In this document: one piece after another, positions 7,942 to 17,498 of the stretch
Layout: each line of letters opens with the position of its first letter
How positions within the stretch are numbered: the first letter of the stretch is position 1
The notes under the pieces: generated by a model
Seen by the model: only the letters and a program-made list of their open reading frames with translations
The model's database searches: none
Told to the model about the DNA's origin: nothing
Position numbers and translations under genes: made by a program
Origin: Verrucomicrobiota bacterium
GTDB lineage: Bacteria; Verrucomicrobiota; Kiritimatiellia; CAIQIC01; JAGNIJ01
Reading direction: 5' to 3'
DNA length: 38,485 nt
NCBI GenBank assembly: GCA_018823105.1
Contig: JAHJJH010000105.1
Span: 1-38,485 of the forward strand

Positions 7942-10659
7942 ATGAAAAAGAGCAAGAGCACCCTGGAGCACTTCACCCTGTCCGGCGGGCAGACCTGTCA
8001 TTACTTCAAACTGGACAGCCTGCCCGGCCTGGGCCACGCCAGCATGGCCCGGCTCCCCTTCTCCATCAAGGTGCTCTTGGAATCCGTGTTGCGACGTCAA
8101 GGTCAGCCCTCTTTCCGGAAGGAGCACATCCTGGCACTGGCCGGCTGGAAGCCGGAGGACCATGGGCGCACCGAGGTGCCGTTTCTCCCGGTCCGCGTGC
8201 TGTTGCAGGATTTCACCGGGGTGCCCTGCCTGGTGGACCTCGCGGCGCTGCGCAGCGCCATGGTCCGCGCCGGTCGCGACCCTCGCGCCATCGAGCCACA
8301 GATCCCCGTGGACCTGGTGATTGATCACTCGGTCCAGGTGGACGAGTCGGCCTCGGCGGGCGCGCTGGCCGCGAACATGCGGCTGGAGTTCGAGCGCAAT
8401 ACCGAGCGCTATGAATTCCTCCGGTGGGGGCAGACGGCCTTCCGCAAGCTACGCGTCGTGCCCCCGGGCCTGGGCATCTGCCACCAGGTCAACCTGGAGT
8501 ACCTTGCCCGGGTCGTGGCCACCGAGACGGATGCCGAGGGCCGGCGGATCGCCTTCCCCGACACGCTCGTGGGCACCGATTCGCACACGACGATGATCAA
8601 CGGGACGGGCATCCTGGGCTGGGGCGTCGGGGGGATCGAGGCCGAGGCGGCGATGCTGGGCCAGCCCATCCCGGTGCTGACGCCCGTGGTCACCGGGGTG
8701 CGGCTGGACGGCCGCCTCCCGACCGGCGTTACCGCTACCGACCTGGCCCTCACCCTCACCCAGTTGTTGCGCAAGTACGGCGTGGTCGAGCAGTTCGTGG
8801 AATTCTTCGGCCCGGGTTTGGATCACCTGACGCTGGCCGACCGCGCGACAGTGGCCAACATGGCCCCGGAATACGGCGCGACCCTGGGCTTCTTCCCCGT
8901 GGACGCGGAAACGCTCCGCTACCTGCGCGAGACGGGACGGAGCGAGGAGCAGGTGGAACTGGTGGAACAGTATTGCCTCCGGCAGGGCCTGTTCCGGCGG
9001 CCCGGCGACCCCGAGCCCGTATTCAGTCGCGTGATCGACCTGGACCTGGGCACCGTCGAGGCCGTGGTGGCCGGGCCGAAACGCCCGCACGAACGTGCGG
9101 CGCTGAAGGACGTCGCCGCCGGATTCCGGAAAGCCCTGGCGACGCCGGCGAAGGAACAAGGATACGGACTCCAACCGGAACAAAGCGCCTCGCGCGTCCG
9201 CGTCGAGGGGGACGGTGAGATCGGCCACGGGAGCGTGGTAGTCGCCTCGATTACCAGTTGCACGAATACTTCCAATCCGTACGTCATGCTGGCCGCCGGA
9301 CTGCTGGCCCGCAAGGCGGTCGAGCGGGGTCTCTCGGTCCCGCCCTTCGTCAAGACCAGCCTCGCGCCGGGATCCCGCGTGGTGACCGCCTACCTGAAGC
9401 GGGCGGACCTCCTCGCGGCCTTCGAGAAGCTCGGATTCCACGTGGCGGCGTATGGCTGTGCCACGTGCATCGGCAATAGCGGCCCGCTCGATCCCCGTAT
9501 CGCGAAGGCGGTCAAGGACGGCGGACTGGTCGCCGCGGCGGTGTTGAGCGGTAACCGCAACTTCGAAGGCCGCGTGCATCCGCTGACGAAGGCCAACTAT
9601 CTGTGCTCCCCGCCCCTCGTCGTGGCCTACGCGCTGGCGGGAACGGTGGACCGGGACCTGACCACTGAGCCGCTCGGCAAGGATGCGTCGGGCGCGCCCG
9701 TCTTTCTGAAGGACCTCTGGCCCGCGCCGGAGGAAATCGAGCGCCTGCTCGGCCAGGCGGCCGATCCGCAACTGTACCGGACGCTCTACGAGAACATCGC
9801 CCAATCCAATCCCGCGTGGAACAAGCTCGCGTCGGAGTTCTCGCCAGTTTTCGCCTGGAAAGCGGACTCCACGTACATCCGCGAGCCCTCGTTCATCGCG
9901 GACATCCCGGCGCAGCCCGCGCCGCCGGCCGATCTCCGGGGCGCCCGCGTGCTGGCGTTGTTCGGGGATTTCATCACCACCGACCACATCTCCCCCGCCG
10001 GCAGCATCCCGGCGGACAGCCCGGCGGGGCGGTATCTTCAGGAGCGCGGTGTTCCGCCCGCGTCGTTCAATTCCTACGGTGCGCGCCGCGGCAACCACGA
10101 GGTCATGGTGCGCGGGACGTTCGCCAACATCCGGCTTCGCAACCGCTTGGTGGACCGCGAGGGCGGCTGGACGGCACATTGGCCCGGAGGCCAGGCGATG
10201 CCGATCTATGAAGCCGCCGTGAAATACGCCGAGGCCGGCACCCCGCTGGTCGTCCTGGCCGGAAAACTGTACGGCGCGGGTTCGTCCCGCGACTGGGCGG
10301 CCAAGGGCACGCGGATGCTCGGCGTGCGCGCGGTCATCGCCGAGAGCTTCGAGCGGATTCACCGGAGCAACCTGGTCGAGATGGGCGTCCTGCCGCTGGA
10401 ATTTACCGACGGCCAGAACGCCGAGAAACTCGGTCTGACCGGCCTGGAAGAAGTGACCATCACGGGCCTGGCCCAGGACCTGAAGCCGGGCAAGACGCTC
10501 GATGTTATGGCGCGGACGCCGGACGGTCGGACCATTTCATTCCAGGTCAAGTGCCGGATAGATTCCGCCATCGAGATCGAGTACTACCGGCAGGGCGGAA
10601 TCCTGCCGTACGTGTTGAGAGAAGTCATGGCTGCCCACGCTTCCGGTTCGCAACCGTAA
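7942..10659 (+). CDS. acnA: Aconitate hydratase (AcnA type)
   Basis: Interconverts citrate and isocitrate in the TCA cycle. 905 residues, the usual length of AcnA/IRP1-type aconitases. The three [4Fe-4S] ligands are Cys440 in SCTNTSNP, and Cys506 and Cys509 in GCATCIGNSG. Other family marks are GTDSHTTMINGTGILGWGVGGIEAEAAMLGQP, FGDFITTDHISPAGSIP, SFNSYGARRGNHEVM and GAGSSRDWAAKGTRMLGVRAVIAESFERIHRSNL. The domain order (catalytic domains first, swivel domain last) is AcnA-like rather than AcnB. The ATG at 7942 has only a weak GGA upstream. It is the first gene after the divergent regulatory gap. A hairpin follows, then thyX. Confidence 0.95.
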   Translation: MKKSKSTLEHFTLSGGQTCHYFKLDSLPGLGHASMARLPFSIKVLLESVLRRQGQPSFRKEHILALAGWKPEDHGRTEVPFLPVRVLLQDFTGVPCLVDLAALRSAMVRAGRDPRAIEPQIPVDLVIDHSVQVDESASAGALAANMRLEFERNTERYEFLRWGQTAFRKLRVVPPGLGICHQVNLEYLARVVATETDAEGRRIAFPDTLVGTDSHTTMINGTGILGWGVGGIEAEAAMLGQPIPVLTPVVTGVRLDGRLPTGVTATDLALTLTQLLRKYGVVEQFVEFFGPGLDHLTLADRATVANMAPEYGATLGFFPVDAETLRYLRETGRSEEQVELVEQYCLRQGLFRRPGDPEPVFSRVIDLDLGTVEAVVAGPKRPHERAALKDVAAGFRKALATPAKEQGYGLQPEQSASRVRVEGDGEIGHGSVVVASITSCTNTSNPYVMLAAGLLARKAVERGLSVPPFVKTSLAPGSRVVTAYLKRADLLAAFEKLGFHVAAYGCATCIGNSGPLDPRIAKAVKDGGLVAAAVLSGNRNFEGRVHPLTKANYLCSPPLVVAYALAGTVDRDLTTEPLGKDASGAPVFLKDLWPAPEEIERLLGQAADPQLYRTLYENIAQSNPAWNKLASEFSPVFAWKADSTYIREPSFIADIPAQPAPPADLRGARVLALFGDFITTDHISPAGSIPADSPAGRYLQERGVPPASFNSYGARRGNHEVMVRGTFANIRLRNRLVDREGGWTAHWPGGQAMPIYEAAVKYAEAGTPLVVLAGKLYGAGSSRDWAAKGTRMLGVRAVIAESFERIHRSNLVEMGVLPLEFTDGQNAEKLGLTGLEEVTITGLAQDLKPGKTLDVMARTPDGRTISFQVKCRIDSAIEIEYYRQGGILPYVLREVMAAHASGSQP

Positions 10660-10665
10660 TTATAC

Positions 10666-10709
10666 TCGTACTCGTCATCGAACAAGCGAGATTACGATGA
10701 AGAGTACGA
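10666..10709. repeat. Long hairpin between acnA and thyX
   Basis: TCGTACTCGTCATCG (10666-10680) and CGATGAAGAGTACGA (10695-10709) pair at 14 of 15 positions around a 14-base loop. There is no U-run after it. It may end acnA transcription or be an interspersed repeat; the low-complexity TCGTACTCGT character suggests the latter. Confidence 0.5.
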
Positions 10710-10742
10710 ACGGGAGCAGATAAGGCAAAGGAGTTTGTTTAA

Positions 10743-11570
10743 ATGCCGCACGCGTTCAGTCCCGAGGCCGAAAAGCTGCTGGACCGGGAGATCCGGGTCC
10801 TGGACAAGGGATTCGTCCGGCTGGTGGATTACATGGGCAACGACGATCGGATCGTCCAGGCGGCCCGGGTTTCGTACGGGGAAGGAACCAAAACCTACCG
10901 CGAAAATGCGGGGCTGATTGACTACCTGCTGCGGCATCAGCACACCTCTCCCTTCGAGCACGTCGTGCTGGAGTTGCACTGCAAGATGCCGATCTTCGTT
11001 GCCCGGCAATGGATTCGCCACCGCACGGCGCGCTTGAACGAAATCTCCGGCCGCTACAGCGTCATGGAGGACGAGTTTTACCTGCCCGACGAAGCCCAGA
11101 TCAAGGGCCAGAGCGCCAACAACAAGCAGGGCCGGGCCGAGGACGAGGTCCCACCCGCGCTCCGACAAAAGGTCCTCGACCTGCTGCGGCAGGACCAGGG
11201 CACGGCGTACACCTCCTACCAGGAAATGCTCCACGACGGCATCGCGCGCGAGCTGGCGCGGATCAACCTGCCGCTGTCGCTCTACACGCAGTGGTACTGG
11301 CAGATGGACCTGCACAATCTTTTCCACTTCCTGGAATTGAGGATGGATTCCCGCGCGCAGTGGGAAATCCGGCAATACGCCACGGCCATCGCGCAAATGG
11401 CCCGCGCCGTCGCGCCGATCGCTTATGATGCCTTCGAACGGCACCGGCTCCGGGGCCGGCACTTCTCCGCCGAGGAACTTGAGGCGTTGCGCCGGATGCT
11501 CAAGGGCGAGGCGAACCCGCTGACCGGCTCCAAGCGGCGGGAATTCGAGGAGAAATTGGGCGAGACTTGA
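10743..11570 (+). CDS. thyX: FAD-dependent thymidylate synthase
   Basis: Makes dTMP from dUMP using methylene-tetrahydrofolate and FAD/NADPH. 275 residues, within the family range. The ThyX motif RHRTARLNEISGRY is at residues 92-105, so RHR-x7-S is intact with Ser102. The serine often seen at motif position 6 is Arg97 here. Other family features are FEHVVLELHCKMPIFVARQWIRHR, and YWQMDLHNLFHFLELRMDSRAQWEIRQYA for FAD and dUMP binding. A strong AAGGAG site precedes the ATG. It ends 15 bp from the convergent lytic transglycosylase gene. Confidence 0.95.
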   Translation: MPHAFSPEAEKLLDREIRVLDKGFVRLVDYMGNDDRIVQAARVSYGEGTKTYRENAGLIDYLLRHQHTSPFEHVVLELHCKMPIFVARQWIRHRTARLNEISGRYSVMEDEFYLPDEAQIKGQSANNKQGRAEDEVPPALRQKVLDLLRQDQGTAYTSYQEMLHDGIARELARINLPLSLYTQWYWQMDLHNLFHFLELRMDSRAQWEIRQYATAIAQMARAVAPIAYDAFERHRLRGRHFSAEELEALRRMLKGEANPLTGSKRREFEEKLGET

Positions 11571-11585
11571 CGCCGGCTACCGCCA

Positions 11586-12248
11586 TCAGGAGCGGGAAGG
11601 CAACGGGGTTCGGGCGCGAGCCATTACCACCCGTGTCGCGGGCAAGCCTTCCGCCACGTAGAACTCATGCAGGGCGACCACGCGCTGAACGTAATCCCGT
11701 GTGGCGGCTGGCCAGCGGGTCGGTTTGAAGCCGCTCTCCTGCACGCGGGTCGGCCCCGCATTGTAGCAGGCCAGCAGCAGTGATCGCTCATCGGTTTGCC
11801 ATTGCGCATTCTTCCGCAGAAGAAACTCGCGCAATTCCTGGAGGTAAGCCCGGCCCACGATCCTGTTAAGTTCCGGCTCGAAGGCCCGATCGAAGGGTAT
11901 CGGGCGTCCGTAGAGTCGTTTCGTGACCTCGCGCCAGGTATCGGCCTTGATCTGCATCAGACCACGTTCTCCGGCCCTACCCACCTTGCGCGCCTTGCCC
12001 CCGGATTCGACCTGGATGACCGCTTCGACCAGACAATCATCGGAGCCCCCCTGGCGCGGGTTGACGCCGGGCGTGTGGCCGGATTCTGTCTGATGCGCAG
12101 ACTGCAATTCGCGGCCGGGCGCTTTATTCTGCCGTGAGGCCATGGCCATCTGGCCCAACAGCAGCAAGGCGCCTAACAGCATCAGGCCGGCGCGCACGAG
12201 CGGCTCGCGGGGATAGCCCCCGGCTATGGATTGCTTCCAGTTCATCAC
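11586..12248 (-). CDS. Lytic transglycosylase (SLT domain), membrane-anchored or secreted
   Basis: 220 residues. A hydrophobic segment near residues 20-37 (LMLLGALLLLGQMAMA) is a signal or anchor, and a polar linker follows. The SLT (goose-lysozyme-like) domain occupies about residues 72-200: VEAVIQVESGGKA with catalytic Glu81, RGLMQIKADTW, and LLLACYNAGPTRV. Enzymes of this family cleave peptidoglycan to 1,6-anhydromuramyl products in the periplasm. The start is ATG 12248 or the adjacent ATG 12245. A sigma70-like promoter lies about 120 bp upstream. The gene is convergent with thyX. Confidence 0.88.
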   Translation of the reverse strand: MMNWKQSIAGGYPREPLVRAGLMLLGALLLLGQMAMASRQNKAPGRELQSAHQTESGHTPGVNPRQGGSDDCLVEAVIQVESGGKARKVGRAGERGLMQIKADTWREVTKRLYGRPIPFDRAFEPELNRIVGRAYLQELREFLLRKNAQWQTDERSLLLACYNAGPTRVQESGFKPTRWPAATRDYVQRVVALHEFYVAEGLPATRVVMARARTPLPSRS

Positions 12249-12366
12249 TTGCTTTTGGCCCGCCTCTGCGGACCGAATATTCGAAAAACGTTGAGAAAAC
12301 GAAACAAAGGATCGGACAAAAAATGGTTGCGCAGTTTACCCCGTCCCTTGGCCAGTGCAACAAAAA

Positions 12367-12395
12367 TCTATAATAATTTTGTCAATATATTTCAA
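12367..12395 (-). promoter_or_regulatory. Sigma70-like promoter for the lytic transglycosylase gene
   Basis: On the minus strand TTGAAA (12395-12390) is separated by 17 bp from TATAGA (12372-12367) in an AT-rich patch that stands out from the GC-rich surroundings. It predicts a 5' leader of about 110 bases. Confidence 0.5.
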
Positions 12396-12399
12396 CAGT

Positions 12400-12538
12400 T
12401 AAATCGATTGACTTGGCCTGTTTTCTGCTTTTATTCCTTCCAATTCTAAGCCGTCAGGTCCGCATGCCCGGACAGGTAAGCCGTCGGATTGGCCCAATTC
12501 GACCGATTCGGGGGGGGCCTTGAACAGATGACGAACTT
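12400..12538. other. Intergenic region with small repeats and a hairpin
   Basis: The stretch holds TAAGCCGTC twice, 30 bp apart (12447 and 12477). It also holds a tight stem (GTCGGATTGG with CCAATTCGAC, one mismatch, 12483-12503) that could end transcription of the minus-strand CxxC gene. No coding sequence was recognised here. Confidence 0.4.
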
Positions 12539-12826
12539 TCAGTTGCCGGACCCGGCAATCTGCAGGGGATCCTGAATGTATTGCTTCTGGCAGGCGGGGC
12601 AGAGATCGAAAGTGAAATCCACGTAGACGTCGCGCATGAGGTCCTCCTCGGTCAGATCCCGGCATTCTTCGAGGATCCGGCGCATTTCGGCCGTGAAGTC
12701 TCTGGATAAATCGTCAAAGGTAATCTCCAGGGGATCGTAGGCCGCATAGACCTGAATCCGGGCGATGTATCGAAGGGCCCGCGCCTCGATGGGCTGCCCG
12801 CAACGGTCGCAAACACGGCTGATCAT
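12539..12826 (-). CDS. Conserved hypothetical protein with two CxxC pairs
   Basis: 95 residues from an ATG at 12826 with GGAGG upstream. A CDRCGQ knuckle at residues 7-11 and a CPACQ knuckle near residue 76 could together bind one zinc. The middle (YDPLEITFDDLSRDFTAEMRRILEECRDLTEEDLMRDVYVDFTFDL) is acidic and probably helical. I recognise it only as the type of small protein found as hypothetical in other bacteria; no function is claimed. It is divergent from the rubredoxin gene, with which it shares an upstream region of about 110 bp. Confidence 0.75.
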   Translation of the reverse strand: MISRVCDRCGQPIEARALRYIARIQVYAAYDPLEITFDDLSRDFTAEMRRILEECRDLTEEDLMRDVYVDFTFDLCPACQKQYIQDPLQIAGSGN

Positions 12827-12939
12827 GGCCGCCTCCCTTTCCCGGAAAGATGCCCCTTGTCCGACGTGTCTCTTTTATCTATCGTGTCAGGGCCTTGGAT
12901 GGGATTCCAGAAAAGAATCACTTTTTTAAATAAAACAGA

Positions 12940-13113
12940 ATGACGGCGACAAGCGAGACTAAATGGGTCTGCACCTGCTGCGGCTATGTGTATGATCCCG
13001 CCACCGGTGACGCGTCGCACGGAATCCCGGCGGGGGTGCCCTTTGAAAAGCTGCCCGACGGTTGGAGATGCCCGATTTGCTACGCAGCGAAGGAGGCCTT
13101 CGACCCCCTGTGA
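12940..13113 (+). CDS. Rubredoxin
   Basis: A 57-residue frame, shorter than usual ORF cut-offs. It begins [19 protein letters not shown] and has the iron-site pairs Cys11/Cys14 and Cys44/Cys47. [15 protein letters not shown] matches the second rubredoxin knuckle, except that the usual Gly after the last Cys is Tyr48. Cys13 is an extra cysteine. Trp9, Tyr18 and Trp42 fit the aromatic core. Rubredoxins carry single electrons in the cytoplasm, often in oxygen or superoxide defence. No partner gene is adjacent; the transhydrogenase operon starts 90 bp downstream. The ribosome-binding site is weak and AT-rich. Confidence 0.88.
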   Translation: MTATSETKWVCTCCGYVYDPATGDASHGIPAGVPFEKLPDGWRCPICYAAKEAFDPL

Positions 13114-13203
13114 CCGTTCGTCGGCAGGCCAAGCGCATTTGATTGAACGAGCAAGGCGAGTACAGTAGGGCCGTTGGAAGGAACAGACCGAGCGGAAACC
13201 GTC

Positions 13204-14334
13204 ATGCGATTTTTTATTCCCAGAGAAGTACGAAGCCGGGATACACGTGCCGCGCTGTTGCCCGATACCGTCGGCAAGCTGGTCCGGCTGGGAGCCGAGG
13301 TGACCTTCGAGCCCGGGCTCGGCGCGGGCTGTCACCTTACCAACAAGGCCTACACCGCCGCCGGCGGCCAACCCCTCCCCCGAGGACAGGGCCTGTCCGA
13401 GGCGGACCTTATTCTTCGGATCAACAAGCCTCCAGCCGACGAGATCTTCCTCCTCAAGCGCGGCGCGATTCACATCAGCTTCCTCGATCCCTTCCGCGAG
13501 CCCGACCTGGTCCGCGCTCTCGCCGGCGCCGGCGTGAGCGCCATGAGCCTGGAGCTGATTCCCCGCACCACGCTGGCCCAGAAAATGGACGCCTTGAGCT
13601 CCCAATCCAGCCTGGCCGGTTATGTGGCCGTGCTCATGGCCGCCGGGCGGCTGCCGAAGATTTTTCCCATGATGATGACCCCGGCCGGCACCCTGGCCCC
13701 TGCCCTGGTCTTCGTGATCGGCGCCGGAGTGGCCGGCCTGCAAGCCATCGCCACCGCCCGACGGCTCGGCGCGCGGGTCGAAGCGTTTGATACGCGGCCG
13801 GTGGTCGAGGAGCAGGTCAAGTCGCTGGGCGCCCGTTTCGTCAAGGTGGACCTGGGGGAGACGGGGCAGACCAAGGACGGGTATGCCAAGGCGCTGACGG
13901 GGGAGCAGATGCGAAAACAGCGCGAGGCCATGGCGAAGCATTGCGCCCAGGCCGACGTGGTCATCACCACGGCCCAGGTCTTCGGCCGGAAGGCCCCCCT
14001 GATCGTCACGGCCGACATGGTGCGCGGCATGAAGCCCGGCAGCGTGATCGTGGACATGGCCGTCGAGAGCGGCGGCAATGTGGAAGGATCGCGTCTGGAC
14101 GAGGAAGCGGACGTCGGCGGCGTCAAGATCCTGGGCCACGGCAACCTCCCCGGCCGCGTGCCGCTCCACGCCAGCCAGATGATCTCCAGCAATCTGGGCC
14201 ACCTGGTGGAGCATGGCTGGGACGCCAAAGCCGGGGCTTTTACCCTGCGGCTGGACGATGAAATCCTGCGCGGCTGCCTGGTGACGCACGGCGGCGAGAT
14301 TGTAAACGAGATGGTCAAACAGCGGATGAAATGA
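13204..14334 (+). CDS. pntAA: NAD(P) transhydrogenase, alpha subunit part 1 (NAD-binding dI)
   Basis: Soluble NAD(H)-binding component of the proton-translocating transhydrogenase. 376 residues, the usual length where the alpha subunit is split into two genes. Seen: the PREVRSRDTRAALLP N-terminus, KMDALSSQSSLAGYVAVLMAA, MMMTPAGTLAPALVFVIGAGVAGLQAIATARRLGARVEAFDTRP (Rossmann fold), and GADVVITTAQVFGRKAPLIV-type residues (ADVVITTAQVFGRKAP here). The start is placed at 13204 because MRFFIPREV is the family N-terminus; an in-frame start at 13174 would add 10 residues. The stop overlaps a possible ATG of the next gene. Confidence 0.93.
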   Translation: MRFFIPREVRSRDTRAALLPDTVGKLVRLGAEVTFEPGLGAGCHLTNKAYTAAGGQPLPRGQGLSEADLILRINKPPADEIFLLKRGAIHISFLDPFREPDLVRALAGAGVSAMSLELIPRTTLAQKMDALSSQSSLAGYVAVLMAAGRLPKIFPMMMTPAGTLAPALVFVIGAGVAGLQAIATARRLGARVEAFDTRPVVEEQVKSLGARFVKVDLGETGQTKDGYAKALTGEQMRKQREAMAKHCAQADVVITTAQVFGRKAPLIVTADMVRGMKPGSVIVDMAVESGGNVEGSRLDEEADVGGVKILGHGNLPGRVPLHASQMISSNLGHLVEHGWDAKAGAFTLRLDDEILRGCLVTHGGEIVNEMVKQRMK

Positions 14335-14342
14335 GGCGCGGC

Positions 14343-14635
14343 ATGGATGCCATGGGACTATTATTTTTCGTTTTCGTCCTGGCAGTGTTTCTGGGGATTG
14401 AGCTCATCTCCCGGGTGCCCTCCCAGCTGCATACGCCGCTGATGTCCGGCTCGAACGCGATCTCCGGGATCACGATCGTCGGCGCCCTGGTGGCCGCGGG
14501 CACGGCCCACGGCTCCCCGCTGGCCACCGTGCTCGGGACCGTGGCGGTGGCCGCCGCCATGATCAACGTGGTGGGCGGCTACCTGGTGACCGATCGTATG
14601 CTGGCCATGTTCCGGAAAAAAGATGAGGGCAAGAA

Positions 14636-14639
<4 letters not shown>
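14343..14639 (+). CDS. pntAB: NAD(P) transhydrogenase, alpha subunit part 2 (membrane dII)
   Basis: About 98 residues with three to four membrane helices (LLFFVFVLAVFLGIEL, ISGITIVGALVAAG, VLGTVAVAAAMINVVGGYLV). The family signature VPSQLHTPLMSGSNAISGI marks it as the first half of the proton channel, working with pntB. The start is uncertain: ATG 14331 overlaps the pntAA stop, while ATG 14343 has GAGG at a good distance and was chosen. It overlaps pntB by 4 bases (GTGA). Confidence 0.9.
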
Positions 14640-16027
<1,388 letters not shown>

Positions 16028-16068
16028 AGCGGCGAACCGGGGCAGCTAAAATGCCGGAGGCTTGAGGT

Positions 16069-16833
16069 TTGTCATGGACGGCTCACGAGGGCGCGTTGTC
16101 ACTCCGGCGTAACAAAATCACGGCGGTTGTCGTGCTGATCCTGCTGGTGGCGGGCGGCGCGGTCTGGCTGCGCGTTTCCGGCCTGTGCCCGGAGTTCAAC
16201 CGCGAAAGCGTCCTGGCGTTCCGCGCCTACATCCGGGGGTTGGGCCTCTGGGGGCCGGCGGCATACATCGGCCTCTGCATCCTGGCGTCGCTTTTCTTCG
16301 CGCCCAGCATCCCGTTCATTTTGCCCGCGGCCTTTTTCGGTGTAGTGAAGGGAACGCTGTACGCGTCCATCGGCCTGACGATCGGCGCCTCGCTCTCCTT
16401 CCTGGCCGCGCGCCACACCATGCGGCCGCTCGTGGAGCGGAGGATTCGAGGCAGCAAGCTTTTTCAGCGCATCGACGAAGGGGTGCGCCGGGACGGCTGG
16501 CACATGGTCATGATCACGCGCCTGGTCCCGGTCTTCCCCTTCAACGTCCAGAACTACGCCTACGGACTTACGGGCATCGGGTTCTGGACCTACACGCTGG
16601 TCTCCTGGGTCTCCATGCTGCCGGCCATCGTCACCTACGTGTTCGTGGGCGGCTCGCTGATCACCGGACGGGGCGACATCGGGCGGACCCTTCTCTATCT
16701 GTTCGTGGGCGCCACGGGCTTCGCCCTGCTGGTTTTTCTTCCGCGGTACGTGAAAAGAAAATACCACGTGCCCGCTTCCTCGCTGATCGCGAACGACAAA
16801 GCGGCCGGCAGGACTGACCTGCCGGCCGCTTGA
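16069..16833 (+). CDS. TVP38/TMEM64 (DedA/SNARE-associated) family membrane protein
   Basis: 254 residues, five to six membrane helices. The core contains LFFAPSIPFILPAAFFGVVKGTLYASIGLTIGASLSFLAAR and the re-entrant-loop-like RLVPVFPFNVQNYAYGLTGI, typical of VTT-domain proteins that are linked to lipid flipping in related families. The frame has no good ATG. TTG 16069 has GGAGG 8 bases upstream and was chosen; TTG 16096 with GAGG is an alternative. The last codons (AAGRTDLPAA) form one arm and loop of a strong hairpin. Confidence 0.8.
   Translation: MSWTAHEGALSLRRNKITAVVVLILLVAGGAVWLRVSGLCPEFNRESVLAFRAYIRGLGLWGPAAYIGLCILASLFFAPSIPFILPAAFFGVVKGTLYASIGLTIGASLSFLAARHTMRPLVERRIRGSKLFQRIDEGVRRDGWHMVMITRLVPVFPFNVQNYAYGLTGIGFWTYTLVSWVSMLPAIVTYVFVGGSLITGRGDIGRTLLYLFVGATGFALLVFLPRYVKRKYHVPASSLIANDKAAGRTDLPAA
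16799..16831. terminator. Bidirectional hairpin overlapping the end of the TVP38 gene
   Basis: AAGCGGCCGGCAGG, a 5-base loop ACTGA, and the exact complement CCTGCCGGCCGCTT give a 14-bp GC-rich stem. It covers the last codons before the TGA at 16831-16833. It lies between convergent genes (the histone-like gene ends at 16851), so it may stop transcription from both sides. No long U-run is present. Confidence 0.6.
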
Positions 16834-16850
16834 ATGTTGCTCAATCCACC

Positions 16851-17363
16851 TCAACCGGTCGCAGAAGCCACCGGGGCTTTCTTCGCCGTCACCTTCTTCC
16901 TCCGAGCCTTTTTCACCGCGGCTCTTTTTACCGGCGCCCTGGCGGCCTTGGAAAGGGCGTACCGGCCGCGCCGCACGCTGCGAAACCGCTTGTCCTTGAC
17001 CAGGGCCTGGTTGACGATCAGGCGGAAATTTTTCGCCTTGGACTTGTAGCCCCGGCGCTTCACGGCTTTGGTCAGGTCCACGATCTTCATGGACTTGGCC
17101 CCCTGGAGCACCTTGGCCAGCACCTCGCCCAGGGACTGCTTGTTCTTGGCCCGCTTGGCTTTCCGGAGCGGACGTCCGCGCCGGACCCGCGCCTTCTTCG
17201 GGGCCGCCGCTCCGCCCAGGGCGGCGATGGCGTTGTCCACTTTCTGCAAAGCGGCCACCAGTTTCTTACGTTTCTTCTGCAGACGGGGCAACGCGCCTTG
17301 CCGTCGCGTCAACTCCCGCTGCAACTGTGCCAAACTCAACTGCTTCAGTGCCACTCTCGCCAT
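16851..17363 (-). CDS. Basic histone-H1-like DNA-binding protein
   Basis: 170 residues, very rich in Lys, Arg and Ala. Residues 5-48 (LKQLSLAQLQRELTRRQGALPRLQKKRKKLVAAL...) form a probable coiled coil. A basic linker (KKARVRRGRPLRKAKRAKNK) leads to a winged-helix-like segment at about 76-138 (SLGEVLAKVLQGAKSMKIVDLTKAVKRRG...FRSVRRGRYALS). Last comes a K/A tail with AVKKARRKK and TAKKAP. The tail is like eukaryotic H1 and bacterial Hc1-type proteins. A nucleoid role is inferred. AAGGAG precedes the ATG, and a strong promoter with an inverted repeat over its -10 box lies upstream. Confidence 0.75.
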   Translation of the reverse strand: MARVALKQLSLAQLQRELTRRQGALPRLQKKRKKLVAALQKVDNAIAALGGAAAPKKARVRRGRPLRKAKRAKNKQSLGEVLAKVLQGAKSMKIVDLTKAVKRRGYKSKAKNFRLIVNQALVKDKRFRSVRRGRYALSKAARAPVKRAAVKKARRKKVTAKKAPVASATG

Positions 17364-17400
17364 TTGTCTTCTCTCCTTCTCATCCGATGCGGATGTTTCA

Positions 17401-17416
17401 TTGATAATACTATCAA
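17401..17416. promoter_or_regulatory. Inverted repeat over the -10 box of the histone-like gene
   Basis: TTGATA-ATAC-TATCAA is a perfect inverted repeat that covers the -10 hexamer of the minus-strand promoter. It is a plausible repressor site, perhaps autoregulatory; this is inference from position only. Confidence 0.4.
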
Positions 17417-17433
17417 AGACACTACATTGTCAA
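17404..17433 (-). promoter_or_regulatory. Strong sigma70-like promoter for the histone-like gene
   Basis: On the minus strand a consensus TTGACA (17433-17428) is separated by 18 bp from TATTAT (17409-17404). The predicted leader is about 35 bases. The surrounding 130 bp is unusually AT-rich for this window. Confidence 0.6.
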
Positions 17434-17498
17434 ACTAACTTGAGTTTTTTTTCTTACACTAATTTAGGTTCACATCCGTAGTATGATATAAGAAGGGC

